Origin: CAYIGN01 sp964363055
Lineage (GTDB): Bacteria > Patescibacteriota > Minisyncoccia > Sungbacterales > HO2-52-23
Assembly (NCBI GenBank): GCA_964363055.1
Contig: CAYIGN010000021.1
Coordinates: 1 to 12,753 of the forward strand
Length of the DNA: 12,753 nt
Reading direction: 5' to 3'
The position numbers and the translations under genes are program-made. Positions 4,920 through 10,958 of this stretch are shown here, piece by piece. The notes under the pieces are model-generated. The model ran no database searches and was not told where the DNA came from. It worked only from the letters and a program-made list of their open reading frames with translations. Within the stretch, counting starts at the first letter, position 1. Every line of letters starts with the position of its first letter.

Positions 4920-5239
4920 TTGAAGGTTTTTATCACCCGTCAGATCCCCAACCGCGGTGCAGAACTCCTTAGGGCAAAAGGAGAGGTATTCGTCAAATGA
5001 TCATGACCTGACCGGAGAGGAATTTGCTGATGTTCTAAGGGGAGGCAGCTACGATGCTGTGCTTTGTGTTTGGATGATAAAATTGACGTCTCTCTGCTGG
5101 ATGCGGTCAAGAATTCTGGAGTGAAATTTTTTGCCATACGCGGTCGGGTATGATAACATTGACGTCAAAGCCGCGGCGGAGCGGGGGATTGTGATTACCA
5201 ATACCCCGGAGTACTGACGGATACAATGGCTGAATACAT
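4920..5239 (+). pseudogene. D-2-hydroxyacid dehydrogenase pseudogene (multiple frameshifts)
   Basis: Beginning with TTG at 4920 the sequence reads LKVFITRQIPNRGAELLRAK, a clear ddh start. It then changes frame at least four times: near 5000 (to DLTGEEFADVLRGGSYDAVL), near 5070 (to DKIDVSLLDAVKNSGVKFFA), near 5140 (to AVGYDNIDVKAAAERGIVI) and near 5210 (to VLTDTMAEYI). All segments align in order with residues 1-110 of the intact gene at 6152. The NAD-binding and catalytic parts (GxGxxG, Arg, Glu, His) are absent, because at about 5240 the sequence switches abruptly to the end of an aldolase gene. The many frame changes make sequencing error an unlikely sole cause. Confidence 0.88.
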
Positions 5240-5416
5240 CTTAATCTGCGCACCGCGTATGTCAGAAAACTCAAAAAATCCCTTGCCGCGCATCCGGACG
5301 AGGCCGCGATGTACAAGCTTGACGCAGACGCAATCGCGGCAATGAAACAAGTCGTAAAAACCAAATTGATGCTCTTCGGCGCGGTTGGTAGAATGGGGGA
5401 ACCAGCTGAATTATGA
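5240..5416 (+). pseudogene. C-terminal stub of a class II aldolase copy
   Basis: The sequence reads LNLRTAYVRKLKKSLAAHPD, EAAMYKLDADAIAAMKQVV and LFGAVGRMGEPAEL, then TGA. It aligns with the last 57 residues of the intact fba (DLRTAFVGALKKSLTEHPDE). The junction with the ddh remnant is at a shared ACATC. The stop overlaps the start of the next gene as ATGA, so if any upstream translation survives, the downstream gene could be coupled to it. A deletion between a ddh copy and the following fba copy would produce exactly this fusion. Confidence 0.88.
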
Positions 5417-5607
5417 GGTTAAATAGAGATCAGATTGAATTGATTGCGAGAACCCTTGCGGATGTTGCGAAATTACTGTTTGCTTCATCGGTAATCGGAT
5501 TTTTCATCCCCGGATCATCTGGCGCGGTTACTCTGCTCATATTTGTCATTGGATCCGGATGCGCAATCGGCGTCTTTTTAGGCGGTGTTGCCATATTAAA
5601 ATCATAA
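5413..5607 (+). CDS. 64-aa two-helix membrane protein, copy B
   Basis: This is the paralogue of the gene at 2487. It begins with MRLNRDQIELIARTLADVAK, followed by two membrane helices containing LLFASSVIGFFIPG and LLIFVIGSGCAIGVFLGGV. The two copies agree at roughly 40% of positions by eye, mainly in the first helix and the GF-P turn, and have the same length within one residue. The start ATG overlaps the stop of the aldolase stub (ATGA), mirroring the close fba link in copy A. The gene remains open although its upstream partner was destroyed, which argues that the membrane protein rather than the local aldolase copy is what is being kept. Confidence 0.75.
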   Translation: MRLNRDQIELIARTLADVAKLLFASSVIGFFIPGSSGAVTLLIFVIGSGCAIGVFLGGVAILKS

Positions 5608-5620
5608 TATCCGTCAAATT

Positions 5621-5704
5621 ATGCTGCAGTATCTCATTATCGTTTATATTTTTGTGGGAATAGTCGGCACGATCGGCTTTATCTATGTGATGAAGCATAA
5701 GTGA
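5621..5704 (+). CDS. 27-aa single-span membrane peptide, copy B
   Basis: The product is MLQYLIIVYIFVGIVGTIGF then IYVMKHK. It has the same length, order and topology as the peptide at 2690-2773, including the basic M-K-HK end. It begins 13 nt after the stop of the 64-aa gene. No recognisable Shine-Dalgarno site is present. Support comes entirely from conservation with copy A. Confidence 0.6.
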   Translation: MLQYLIIVYIFVGIVGTIGFIYVMKHK

Positions 5705-5722
5705 AAAGTATTTCCTGTGTTT

Positions 5723-5809
5723 ATGAATATCTTGATACTCGATATTATCGCTGCAGTGGTTCTCGCTATCTTCTTCGGCGTGGTGGTATTTTATCGTCCC
5801 AAGAAATAA
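5723..5809 (+). CDS. 28-aa single-span membrane peptide, copy B
   Basis: The product is MNILILDIIAAVVLAIFFGV then VVFYRPKK, the counterpart of the 35-aa peptide at 2778, sharing A-VV-AI-FGV--FY-P--K. The basic C-terminal PKK predicts a cytoplasmic end. Downstream comes a short AT-rich gap (5810-5860) before the GIY-YIG remnant. No palindrome follows here, unlike copy A. Confidence 0.6.
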   Translation: MNILILDIIAAVVLAIFFGVVVFYRPKK

Positions 5810-5860
5810 TAGTTTGATCATTTTTTGTAATTTTAAATTTGTGTTTGAAATTTCGTACCT

Positions 5861-6142
5861 ATGCCCAGTAATACAACTTCCAGTGTGCTCTTCCATTATG
5901 TATATGTGCTTGAGAGCGTCAAAGAAAATAACCGCTATATCGGTTACACAAATAATCTGAAACGCAGATTGGAAGAGCACAGAACAGGGTGCGAAGATGG
6001 ACAGAGTTATCGCATCAAAGCCGACTTAGAAACAAATAGCGCTGCGCTTGCCAGCAGCATAAAGGGAAGTTTCTACAATAATAATGGCGGATGCAACGGA
6101 CAGGGATATTGCGTAGGCGTCGGAACCTGCGGCGGGTGGTAA
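5861..6142 (+). CDS. Truncated GIY-YIG domain fused to pilin tail
   Basis: Residues 1-43 (HYVYVLESVKENNRYIGYTN, NLKRRLEEHRTG) are the N-terminal third of a UvrC-type GIY-YIG single-domain nuclease, with YVYVL and YIGYT as the two signature strands and the catalytic Arg (NLKRRLEEH). The rest of the ~80-90-aa domain, including the metal-binding Glu, is absent. At ACAGGGT the frame passes without a break into the pilin C-terminal tail (CEDGQSYRIKADLETNSAAL), which is the 163-bp repeat. The fusion is in frame, 93 aa long, and lacks any pilin signal. It is most likely a non-functional product of recombination at 7-nt microhomology, not an evolved fusion. Confidence 0.7.
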   Translation: MPSNTTSSVLFHYVYVLESVKENNRYIGYTNNLKRRLEEHRTGCEDGQSYRIKADLETNSAALASSIKGSFYNNNGGCNGQGYCVGVGTCGGW

Positions 6143-6146
6143 TCAT
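5984..6146 (+). repeat. 163-bp near-identical repeat, copy 2 (behind GIY-YIG stub)
   Basis: This block is identical to 3624-3786 except at 5995 (A for C). It starts at the ACAGGGT shared by the GIY-YIG gene and the pilin gene, and ends a few bases before the ddh start at 6152. Identity far above that of the neighbouring paralogues points to recent copying or gene conversion, or to an assembly join. Confidence 0.95.
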
Positions 6147-6151
6147 GGTCT

Positions 6152-7120
6152 ATGAAAATCCTCATCACGCACGACATTCCGGATCGCGGGATCAACCTTT
6201 TGAAAAGCAAGGGATATGATGTCGCGGTCGGCAATGCGGTCAACAAAGAAGCGTTGGTTGTGGCTTTGCGAAAAGATCGATATGACGCGGTGCTGTGCCT
6301 TCTGACGGATACGATTGACGCGGAGGTGTTGGACGCGGCTCGCGCAAGCGGCGTCAAGATTTTTGCGAACTACGCGGTCGGGTATGATAATATTGATGTC
6401 AAAGCCGCGCAAGAGCGGGGGATTGCGGTGACCAATACCTCTGGAGTGCTGACCGACGCCGTGGCAGAGCATACATTTGCGCTGCTGCTTGCAATCGCGC
6501 ACCGCCTTGCCGAGGCCGATCGCTTCACCCGCGCCGGAAAATACAAGGGATGGGAGCCGATGCTTTTATTGGGAAGCGATGTATCGCGCAAGATATTTGG
6601 AATTGTGGGTTTGGGGAGGATTGGCGCGCGGGTGGCGCATCATGCCGTGAAAGGATTTGATATGCGGGTGATCTATTATGATCTAAAGCGTAACGAAGGA
6701 TTTGAGAAAGAATTCGGCGCTCAATTTCGCGCTGACATTGACGACATTTTTCGCGAAGCGGACTTTGTCTCAATTCATGTGCCTCTTCTGCCAACGACCC
6801 ATCATTTGGTTGACGCGCGGCGCCTGTCGCTCATGAAAAAAACCGCATACCTCGTCAATACCTCGCGCGGGCCGGTGGTGGATGAAGCGGCGCTGGCGGC
6901 GGCCCTTCGGAACGGCGTGATCCGCGGGGCAGCGCTCGATGTCTATGAGCATGAGCCCGCGCTTGCCCCCGGGCTGGCAGATCTCGAAAATATAATTTTG
7001 ACCCCGCATATTGCTTCAGCCACTGAGGAAACCAGGCAAGCGATGTCGGAGCTCGCGGCCAAAAATATCATTGCCGTTTTGGAGGGCAAACCGCCTCCTA
7101 ACGCGGTTCCTCCGGCGTAG
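6152..7120 (+). CDS. D-isomer-specific 2-hydroxyacid dehydrogenase (glyoxylate/hydroxypyruvate reductase-like)
   Basis: This complete 322-aa NAD(P)-dependent oxidoreductase interconverts a 2-keto acid and a D-2-hydroxy acid. It has the N-terminal catalytic half (ANYAVGYDNID, NTSGVLTDAVAEHTFALLL), the Rossmann motif GLGRIG (153-158), and the catalytic set Arg239 (VNTSRGPVVDE), Glu268 (DVYEHEP) and His286 (TPHIASAT). The GVLTDAVAEHTF and VYEHEP patterns favour the glyoxylate/hydroxypyruvate/glycerate subgroup over phosphoglycerate or D-lactate dehydrogenases, but the substrate is not certain. It is the only intact one of three ddh copies here and the only one without frame damage. No promoter is visible close to it; it follows the 163-bp repeat by 5 nt. 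Confidence 0.92.
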   Translation: MKILITHDIPDRGINLLKSKGYDVAVGNAVNKEALVVALRKDRYDAVLCLLTDTIDAEVLDAARASGVKIFANYAVGYDNIDVKAAQERGIAVTNTSGVLTDAVAEHTFALLLAIAHRLAEADRFTRAGKYKGWEPMLLLGSDVSRKIFGIVGLGRIGARVAHHAVKGFDMRVIYYDLKRNEGFEKEFGAQFRADIDDIFREADFVSIHVPLLPTTHHLVDARRLSLMKKTAYLVNTSRGPVVDEAALAAALRNGVIRGAALDVYEHEPALAPGLADLENIILTPHIASATEETRQAMSELAAKNIIAVLEGKPPPNAVPPA

Positions 7121-7162
7121 GATGCATCGGCTCAGATGCGGCGGATTCACTTTCAACAATTG

Positions 7163-7344
7163 TAGGACTTACGCGTTTGGTGTCATTCCCGACCCTCAAT
7201 CAAGTTGAGGGCAAGCTCTGATCGGGAATCCAGAGCGTCAAATAACGGCTTATCTGCTGGATTCCCGCTGGAGTTTACCCTCGACCGCGATCGGGGGCGG
7301 GAATGACAGAAAAGGGTGATATTTACCCAAACGCGTAAGTCCTA
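7163..7344. mobile_element. MITE-like element 1 (182 bp)
   Basis: Perfect 18-bp terminal inverted repeats, TAGGACTTACGCGTTTGG (7163-7180) and its complement (7327-7344), bound a non-coding element. TA at both ends may be a target duplication, as with IS630/Tc1-type transposition. Inside are two dRS3-like hairpins built on CATTCCCG/CGGGAATCC and GGATTCCCGC/GCGGGAATGAC, separated by a constant core. Apart from the hairpin tips it is identical to 8128-8261. It fills most of the 318-nt gap between ddh and L25; the rest of the gap (7121-7162, 7345-7420) shows nothing recognisable. Confidence 0.9.
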
Positions 7345-7422
7345 AATTGATACGATCGTGATAGATTGCTGAAAGTCGGATTTTACATTGGCTGCGGGGA
7401 TCTTTCCTTGCCTCTGCATATA

Positions 7423-7431
7423 TGCTATTGT
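7423..7431 (+). promoter_or_regulatory. Extended -10 of the L25 gene (leaderless)
   Basis: TGC-TATTGT lies 7 nt before the ATG at 7439, and the same word precedes mntA (474-482). There is no Shine-Dalgarno site and no clear -35. Confidence 0.55.
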
Positions 7432-7438
7432 GGTTTAT

Positions 7439-8122
7439 ATGCAGGAATTGGAGGCTCAGGCGCGACATCGGCTCGGAAAAAAGGTAAAAACCGTGCGAGC
7501 GGCCGGTTTTTTGCCAGCGGTTATTTACGGCGAGAATCTGGCATCCCAGCCGATCGCCGTGGCATATAACGATTTTGAAAAGGCGTGGAAGGAGGCAGGG
7601 GAGTCAACTCTGCTCAATTTGAATGTGGACGGGACGACATATCCGGTTCTGATACAAGAGATCGCCTATGATCCGCTGACCGATCGGCCGATCCATGCCG
7701 ATTTTTATGCGGTACGGATGGATAAGGCCTTGCGGGTGAAGGTGCCGCTTGAGTTTATAGGCGAGTCGGCCGCAGTCAAAAACGAAGGCGGAGTATTGAT
7801 AAAGGTGCTGCATGAGCTTGAGGTAGAAGCCATGCCTTCTGACTTGCCGCATGCGTTGTCGGCTGATTTGACGCGACTGGGCGCATTGGGCGAGCGGATT
7901 CTGGTAAAAGATGTTGCCGTACCGGACAAAGTCAAGATTTTAGCATCGCCCGAAGAGGTATTGGCCGTGGTGGAGGCGCCGCGCTCCGAAGAAGAGCTTG
8001 CGGCTCTGGAGGCGGCACCGGCGGCCGAGACGGTTGAGGTCAAGACCGAACAAGAAATGAAGAAAGAAGCCAAAGCCGAAAAAGAGACCAAGGCCGAAGC
8101 GGAGATAACTGAAGAAAAATAA
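7439..8122 (+). CDS. rplY: 50S ribosomal protein L25 (CTC/TL5 type)
   Basis: This 227-aa protein binds 5S rRNA in the large ribosomal subunit. The L25 domain occupies residues 1-90 (MQELEAQARHRLGKKVKTVR, LPAVIYGENLAS, IQEIAYDPLTDRPIHADFY). The TL5/CTC beta domain spans about 96-180 (KVPLEFIGESAAVKNEGGVL, LPHALSADLTRLGALGERI). A low-complexity Glu/Lys/Ala tail (185-227) follows, usual for this longer form. The start at 7439 is set by the leaderless promoter and by the conserved L-x-A-x-x-R start; an upstream in-frame start at 7388 lacks homology. MITE-like elements lie 94 nt upstream and 5 nt after the stop, so the gene is isolated from its neighbours, and the downstream hairpins could end its transcript. 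Confidence 0.93.
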   Translation: MQELEAQARHRLGKKVKTVRAAGFLPAVIYGENLASQPIAVAYNDFEKAWKEAGESTLLNLNVDGTTYPVLIQEIAYDPLTDRPIHADFYAVRMDKALRVKVPLEFIGESAAVKNEGGVLIKVLHELEVEAMPSDLPHALSADLTRLGALGERILVKDVAVPDKVKILASPEEVLAVVEAPRSEEELAALEAAPAAETVEVKTEQEMKKEAKAEKETKAEAEITEEK

Positions 8123-8127
8123 ATCTT

Positions 8128-8261
8128 TAGGACTTACGCGTTTGGTGTCATTCCCGACTTGATCGGGAATCCAGAGCGTCAAATAACGGCTTATCTGCTG
8201 GATTCCCGCTTTCGCGGGAATGACAGAAAAGGGTGATATTTACCCAAACGCGTAAGTCCTA
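8128..8261. mobile_element. MITE-like element 2 (134 bp)
   Basis: The same 18-bp terminal inverted repeats (8128-8145 and 8244-8261) and the same orientation as element 1. It is identical to element 1 except that the two hairpin tips are short (CTTGA and TTTC in place of 29 and 28 nt). Each tip differs by exactly 24 nt, which accounts for the whole 48-bp size difference. TA flanks both ends. It sits right behind the L25 stop codon. Confidence 0.9.
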
Positions 8262-8275
8262 TCTTTTACAAAATG

Positions 8276-8281
8276 TATAAT
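8276..8281 (+). promoter_or_regulatory. -10 box upstream of lytic transglycosylase
   Basis: TATAAT just outside the right end of MITE 2. It lies 41 nt before the ATG at 8322 and 62 nt before the ATG at 8343. A second candidate, TATTAT at 8311-8316, would make the 8322 start leaderless. No clear -35; the position expected for it falls within the MITE end. Confidence 0.4.
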
Positions 8282-8321
8282 CGGATCGTCTCGAAATTGA
8301 ATCACGACATTATTATTTGAG

Positions 8322-9683
8322 ATGACCCCATCGCATTTGAGGATGAAAACGGCCTTCCATATCGCGATCCTGCTGATCTTTTTTTCTGTAACGGTCCTGG
8401 GGGATGCGGATTTGGCCGTCGCCCAGCAGACGAACGGCAATGGGTCTCGCTCCGATTTAGAGCGCCAGATTGCTCAGCTGGAACAGGAAGCAGAGGAGTT
8501 GGATCAGGGGCTACAGCAGACCCAAGGAGAGACGCGGAGCTTGAGCAGCGAGGTCAAGACCATAGATACGGAAGTCAAGCGCCGCGAGTTGGAAATCAAG
8601 CGCCTGGCCTTGGCGATCCGCAAGGCCGGCCTTCAGATCGCAGAGAAAAAAGAGGGGATCATCCTCCTTACCCAAAAAATTGAAAAGAGCCGCCAGGCGC
8701 TGGCCGGCAGTTTATTTTTGCTCTCAACTCAGGAGGAAAATAACGCCTTGATTATCCTCCTCAAATACCGCAATCTCTCTGATTTCTTCACCGCCCTTCA
8801 TGGTCTGGAGACGGTCCAATCCAATATCCAGAGCGCCCTGGGCGATTTTAAAGAAGATCGATCGGCTCTGGAGGAAGAAAAAACCGAACTGGAGGAATTT
8901 CAAGAAGAGCAGCAGGAGCTCAAAGTCCTGCAGGAAGTGGAACGTCGATTTCTCGCCCGGAAGAAAAAAGAGAAAGATGAATTACTGCGTCTGACCAAAG
9001 GTAAAGAGGCGGTGTTTCAACAACTGCTAAAGTCAAAGAAGCGCGACATCGCGACTCTCAAAACCCAGCTCTTTTATCTGGAAAAGACGGGTATCACCGC
9101 CGAGGAAGCAGTGCGGCTGGCGGATCAAGCCGCCAAGCGAGTCGGCATTCGAACCGCATTTTTGTTGGCGCTCCTGGAGGTGGAGACCGGCAAACAATTT
9201 GAAGACGGGGTCATAAGTGTGGGCACCAATCTCGGCACCGGCAATTGGAAGACGGATATGTATGACTGCTATGTACGTCTTGGCAAGCGCAAAGCAGCTG
9301 AGGCGGAAAAAGCGGCCTTTTTGGCAATCACCGCAAAGCTGAATTTTGAGGCGGATCGGATGCCGGTCTCGCGAAAACCCTCGTACGGCTGCGGGGGGGC
9401 AATGGGACCGGCGCAGTTTTTGCCCACCACCTGGTTGCAGTTTGAGTCAAAGGTGGCGCAGCTCACCAGTCACAATCCGCCCAACCCATGGACTGCTGAA
9501 GACGCATTCACCGCAGCAGCACTTTTTTTGGCCGACGCAGGGGCCGATTCCCAGACCGCATCGGGTGAAATCAAGGCCGCCAAGACCTATCTTTCTGGCC
9601 AGCCCAATTGCTCGCGCTACATTTGCCGATCTTACGCCAACCGGATTATTTCTCTTGCGAGGGACATCGATCGCATCCTGTAG
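8322..9683 (+). CDS. Secreted coiled-coil lytic transglycosylase
   Basis: This 453-aa exported peptidoglycan hydrolase starts with a signal peptide (MKTAFHIAILLIFFSVTVLG from the second ATG at 8343). Residues ~42-250 form a long charged coiled coil like the regulatory N-terminal part of PcsB/CwlO/EnvC-type proteins. The C-terminal third is a lysozyme-like transglycosylase fold: LLALLEVETG with a probable catalytic Glu (E288 or E286), GCGGAMGPAQFLPTTW (357-371) as in MltB/SLT enzymes, and helices ending at RDIDRIL. It would cut the glycan strand between MurNAc and GlcNAc, probably during growth or division under coiled-coil control. Both 8322 and 8343 are possible starts; the second fits a signal peptide better. 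Convergent with prfA. Confidence 0.85.
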   Translation: MTPSHLRMKTAFHIAILLIFFSVTVLGDADLAVAQQTNGNGSRSDLERQIAQLEQEAEELDQGLQQTQGETRSLSSEVKTIDTEVKRRELEIKRLALAIRKAGLQIAEKKEGIILLTQKIEKSRQALAGSLFLLSTQEENNALIILLKYRNLSDFFTALHGLETVQSNIQSALGDFKEDRSALEEEKTELEEFQEEQQELKVLQEVERRFLARKKKEKDELLRLTKGKEAVFQQLLKSKKRDIATLKTQLFYLEKTGITAEEAVRLADQAAKRVGIRTAFLLALLEVETGKQFEDGVISVGTNLGTGNWKTDMYDCYVRLGKRKAAEAEKAAFLAITAKLNFEADRMPVSRKPSYGCGGAMGPAQFLPTTWLQFESKVAQLTSHNPPNPWTAEDAFTAAALFLADAGADSQTASGEIKAAKTYLSGQPNCSRYICRSYANRIISLARDIDRIL

Positions 9684-9689
9684 GATGCG
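9672..9689. terminator. Short hairpin over the transglycosylase stop
   Basis: CGCATCC (9672-9678), loop TGTA, GGATGCG (9683-9689): a 7-bp GC-rich hairpin spanning the stop codon. There is no T-run directly after it. A second stem follows (CAAATCCAAA 9691-9700 with TTTGGATTTG 9725-9734). Together they fit a termination zone between convergent genes, but neither is a textbook terminator. Confidence 0.4.
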
Positions 9690-9690
9690 G

Positions 9691-9776
9691 CAAATCCAAA
9701 GTCCAAAGCCATTCGTTTTTGACATTTGGATTTGAGTAATTGATTTGTCATTTGGATTTTGACATTTGAACTTCTT
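9691..9776. repeat. Degenerate short-word repeat between convergent genes
   Basis: Copies of CATTTGGATTT, TGACATTTG and the inverted CAAATCCAAA fill the gap between the transglycosylase and prfA. They also run into the last codons of prfA, encoding its QMSKSK end. The words are A/T-rich simple repeats of unknown role, able to form several alternative stems. Confidence 0.6.
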
Positions 9777-10640
9777 GCTGGAGCGCCTTTACTATCGGCT
9801 CCAGATTCCCCTGCATAACTGATTCAAGATTGTGCCAGGATTTCTTGATGCGGTGGTCAGTAAGACGGTCTTGGGGGAAATTGTAGGTGCGGATTTTCTC
9901 GGAGCGATCAGCGGTGCCGATTTGCTCGCGGCGAGTTGCCGCGATTTTTTTGGCCTCTTCCTCTTGCCGGCTTGCGAGAAGCTTTGAGCGCAGCAGCATC
10001 ATCGCCTGCTCCCTATTTTTCTGCTGGGAGCGGGATTCCTGAGAAGCGACTACCAGACCAGTCGGGGTGTGGGTCACCCGCACGGCCGTTTCAACCTTGT
10101 TTACGTTTTGTCCGCCGGGGCCGGATGAGCGGAAAAATTCAATCTTCACATCCTGCGGACGGACTTCGATGTCGGCTTCCTGCGCTTGAGGAAGAACCGC
10201 GACCGATGCGGTGGAGGTGTGAATCCGCCCCGATTTTTCGGTGGCGGGAATCCGCTGGACGCGATGCACGCCCGATTCCCAGCGGAGCATTTCATATACG
10301 TCCTCCCCGCGGATTTGGGCGGTGATCTCTTTATAGCCGCCGAGATCATTCCTTGATTCATCGAGAATCGCCGCTTGCCACCCGCGCCTGGCGGCAAAAC
10401 GCTGGTACATCTCAAAAAGATTCTTGGCAAAAAGCGCGGCTTCATTGCCGCCGACCCCAGCCCGAATTTCTAAAATAACCCCTTGTGAGGAAAGGTATGC
10501 GCCGCGCGCTGGAGGTCCTTTTCGATGCGGGAGAATTCGATTGATAGTTCCTTGACGCGCTCGGGGTCGGCGAGCACCGCAGGATCACTCAACAGCCGCT
10601 CAAGTTCCTCTTTGCGTTGTATGCGCGTGTCAATAGCCAT
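9748..10640 (-). CDS. prfA: Peptide chain release factor 1, frame-broken and short in domain 1
   Basis: RF1 ends translation at UAA and UAG. Visible parts are EIRAGVGGNEAALFAKNLFE, the stop-recognition PxT motif in HRVQRIPATEKSGRIHTS, and the peptidyl-hydrolysis GGQ in RSSGPGGQNVNKVETAVRV. PAT rather than SPF makes it RF1, not RF2. The N-terminus starts at 10640 (MAIDTRIQRKEELERLLSDP, then AVLADPERVKELSIEFSRIE), 2 nt after rpmE. That frame ends at a TAG (10470-10472) after 56 codons. The rest of RF1 reads in the -1 frame (SSQGVILEIRAG, codons from 10485 downward). About 55 residues of the domain-1 helical hairpin are also missing compared with E. coli RF1. The uninterrupted downstream frame has its first ATG at 10410, inside the conserved domain. 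Deletion, programmed shifting or sequence error are all possible. Confidence 0.85.
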
Positions 10641-10642
10641 TA

Positions 10643-10849
10643 TTACTTCCGCTTTTTGGCGAGCCGCGCCTTGAATCGCTCTACCCGGCCGGCGGCGTCA
10701 ATGATTTTTGAGCCGCCGGTGTAAAACGGATGGCAGGCCGAACAAATTTCCACTCCCAATTCTTTTTTGGTCGAGCCGACAGTAAAAGTATTGCCGCAGG
10801 CGCAGCTGACCTTGGCTTGGTAATATGCGGGATGAATATCTTTTTTCAT
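10643..10849 (-). CDS. rpmE: 50S ribosomal protein L31
   Basis: This 68-aa L31 of the zinc-binding type has C16-x-C18 and C36-x2-C39 (SCACGNTF, EICSACHPFYTG). MKKDIHPAYYQAKVSCACGN is the canonical start, and HPFYTG is the family signature. L31 bridges the two ribosomal subunits. The ATG is at 10849, exactly where transcription is predicted to begin from the promoter at 10856-10884, so the mRNA is leaderless. prfA follows after 2 nt; the rpmE-prfA order is common in bacteria. Confidence 0.95.
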   Translation of the reverse strand: MKKDIHPAYYQAKVSCACGNTFTVGSTKKELGVEICSACHPFYTGGSKIIDAAGRVERFKARLAKKRK

Positions 10850-10855
10850 AATCCC

Positions 10856-10884
10856 ACTATATCATACGAAAACCCAAACCGCAA
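10856..10884 (-). promoter_or_regulatory. rpmE-prfA promoter
   Basis: On the minus strand: TTGCGG (10884-10879), 17-nt spacer, and TATAGT (10861-10856) with an extended TGA just before it. The expected start point is base 10849, the A of the rpmE ATG. Confidence 0.75.
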
Positions 10885-10921
10885 CCCCTTGACTCATAAA
10901 CCATCTTTATGAGTCAAGGGG
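10885..10921. promoter_or_regulatory. 16-bp-arm palindrome between divergent promoters
   Basis: Arms 10885-10900 (CCCCTTGACTCATAAA) and 10906-10921 are perfectly complementary around a 5-nt centre, CCATC. The palindrome abuts the rpmE -35 (10879-10884) and stops 2 nt before the rpsB -35 (10924-10929). A shared operator for both translation operons is the simplest reading. As RNA it would lie upstream of both start points, so it is unlikely to be an attenuator or terminator for them. Confidence 0.8.
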
Positions 10922-10923
10922 AG

Positions 10924-10952
10924 TTGCGTAAGACGATACAATCTGCTATATT
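10924..10952 (+). promoter_or_regulatory. rpsB-tsf promoter
   Basis: TTGCGT (10924-10929), 17-nt spacer, and an extended -10 TGC-TATATT (10944-10952). The predicted start point is the A of the ATG at 10959. It mirrors the rpmE promoter across the palindrome. Confidence 0.75.
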
Positions 10953-10958
10953 ATTTTT

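Noticed and set aside
7705..8091. 128-aa serine/alanine-rich minus-strand frame
   Set aside because: Antisense to the L25 coding sequence; composition mirrors its Glu/Ala/Lys tail.
7163..8261. Composite transposon carrying L25
   Set aside because: Both flanking elements are tiny, same-oriented and lack transposase. Each has its own complete ends and TA flanks, so two independent insertions are simpler.
9346..9735. 129-aa plus-strand frame overlapping the transglycosylase
   Set aside because: Alternative frame within the transglycosylase domain; no conserved pattern.
10470..10500. RF2-style programmed +1 frameshift in prfA
   Set aside because: After +1 at TTT-TAG the frame reads AGA AAT TCG, which is not RF1. 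The true continuation is in the -1 frame, so the classical mechanism does not apply; only an unusual -1 event or damage remains.
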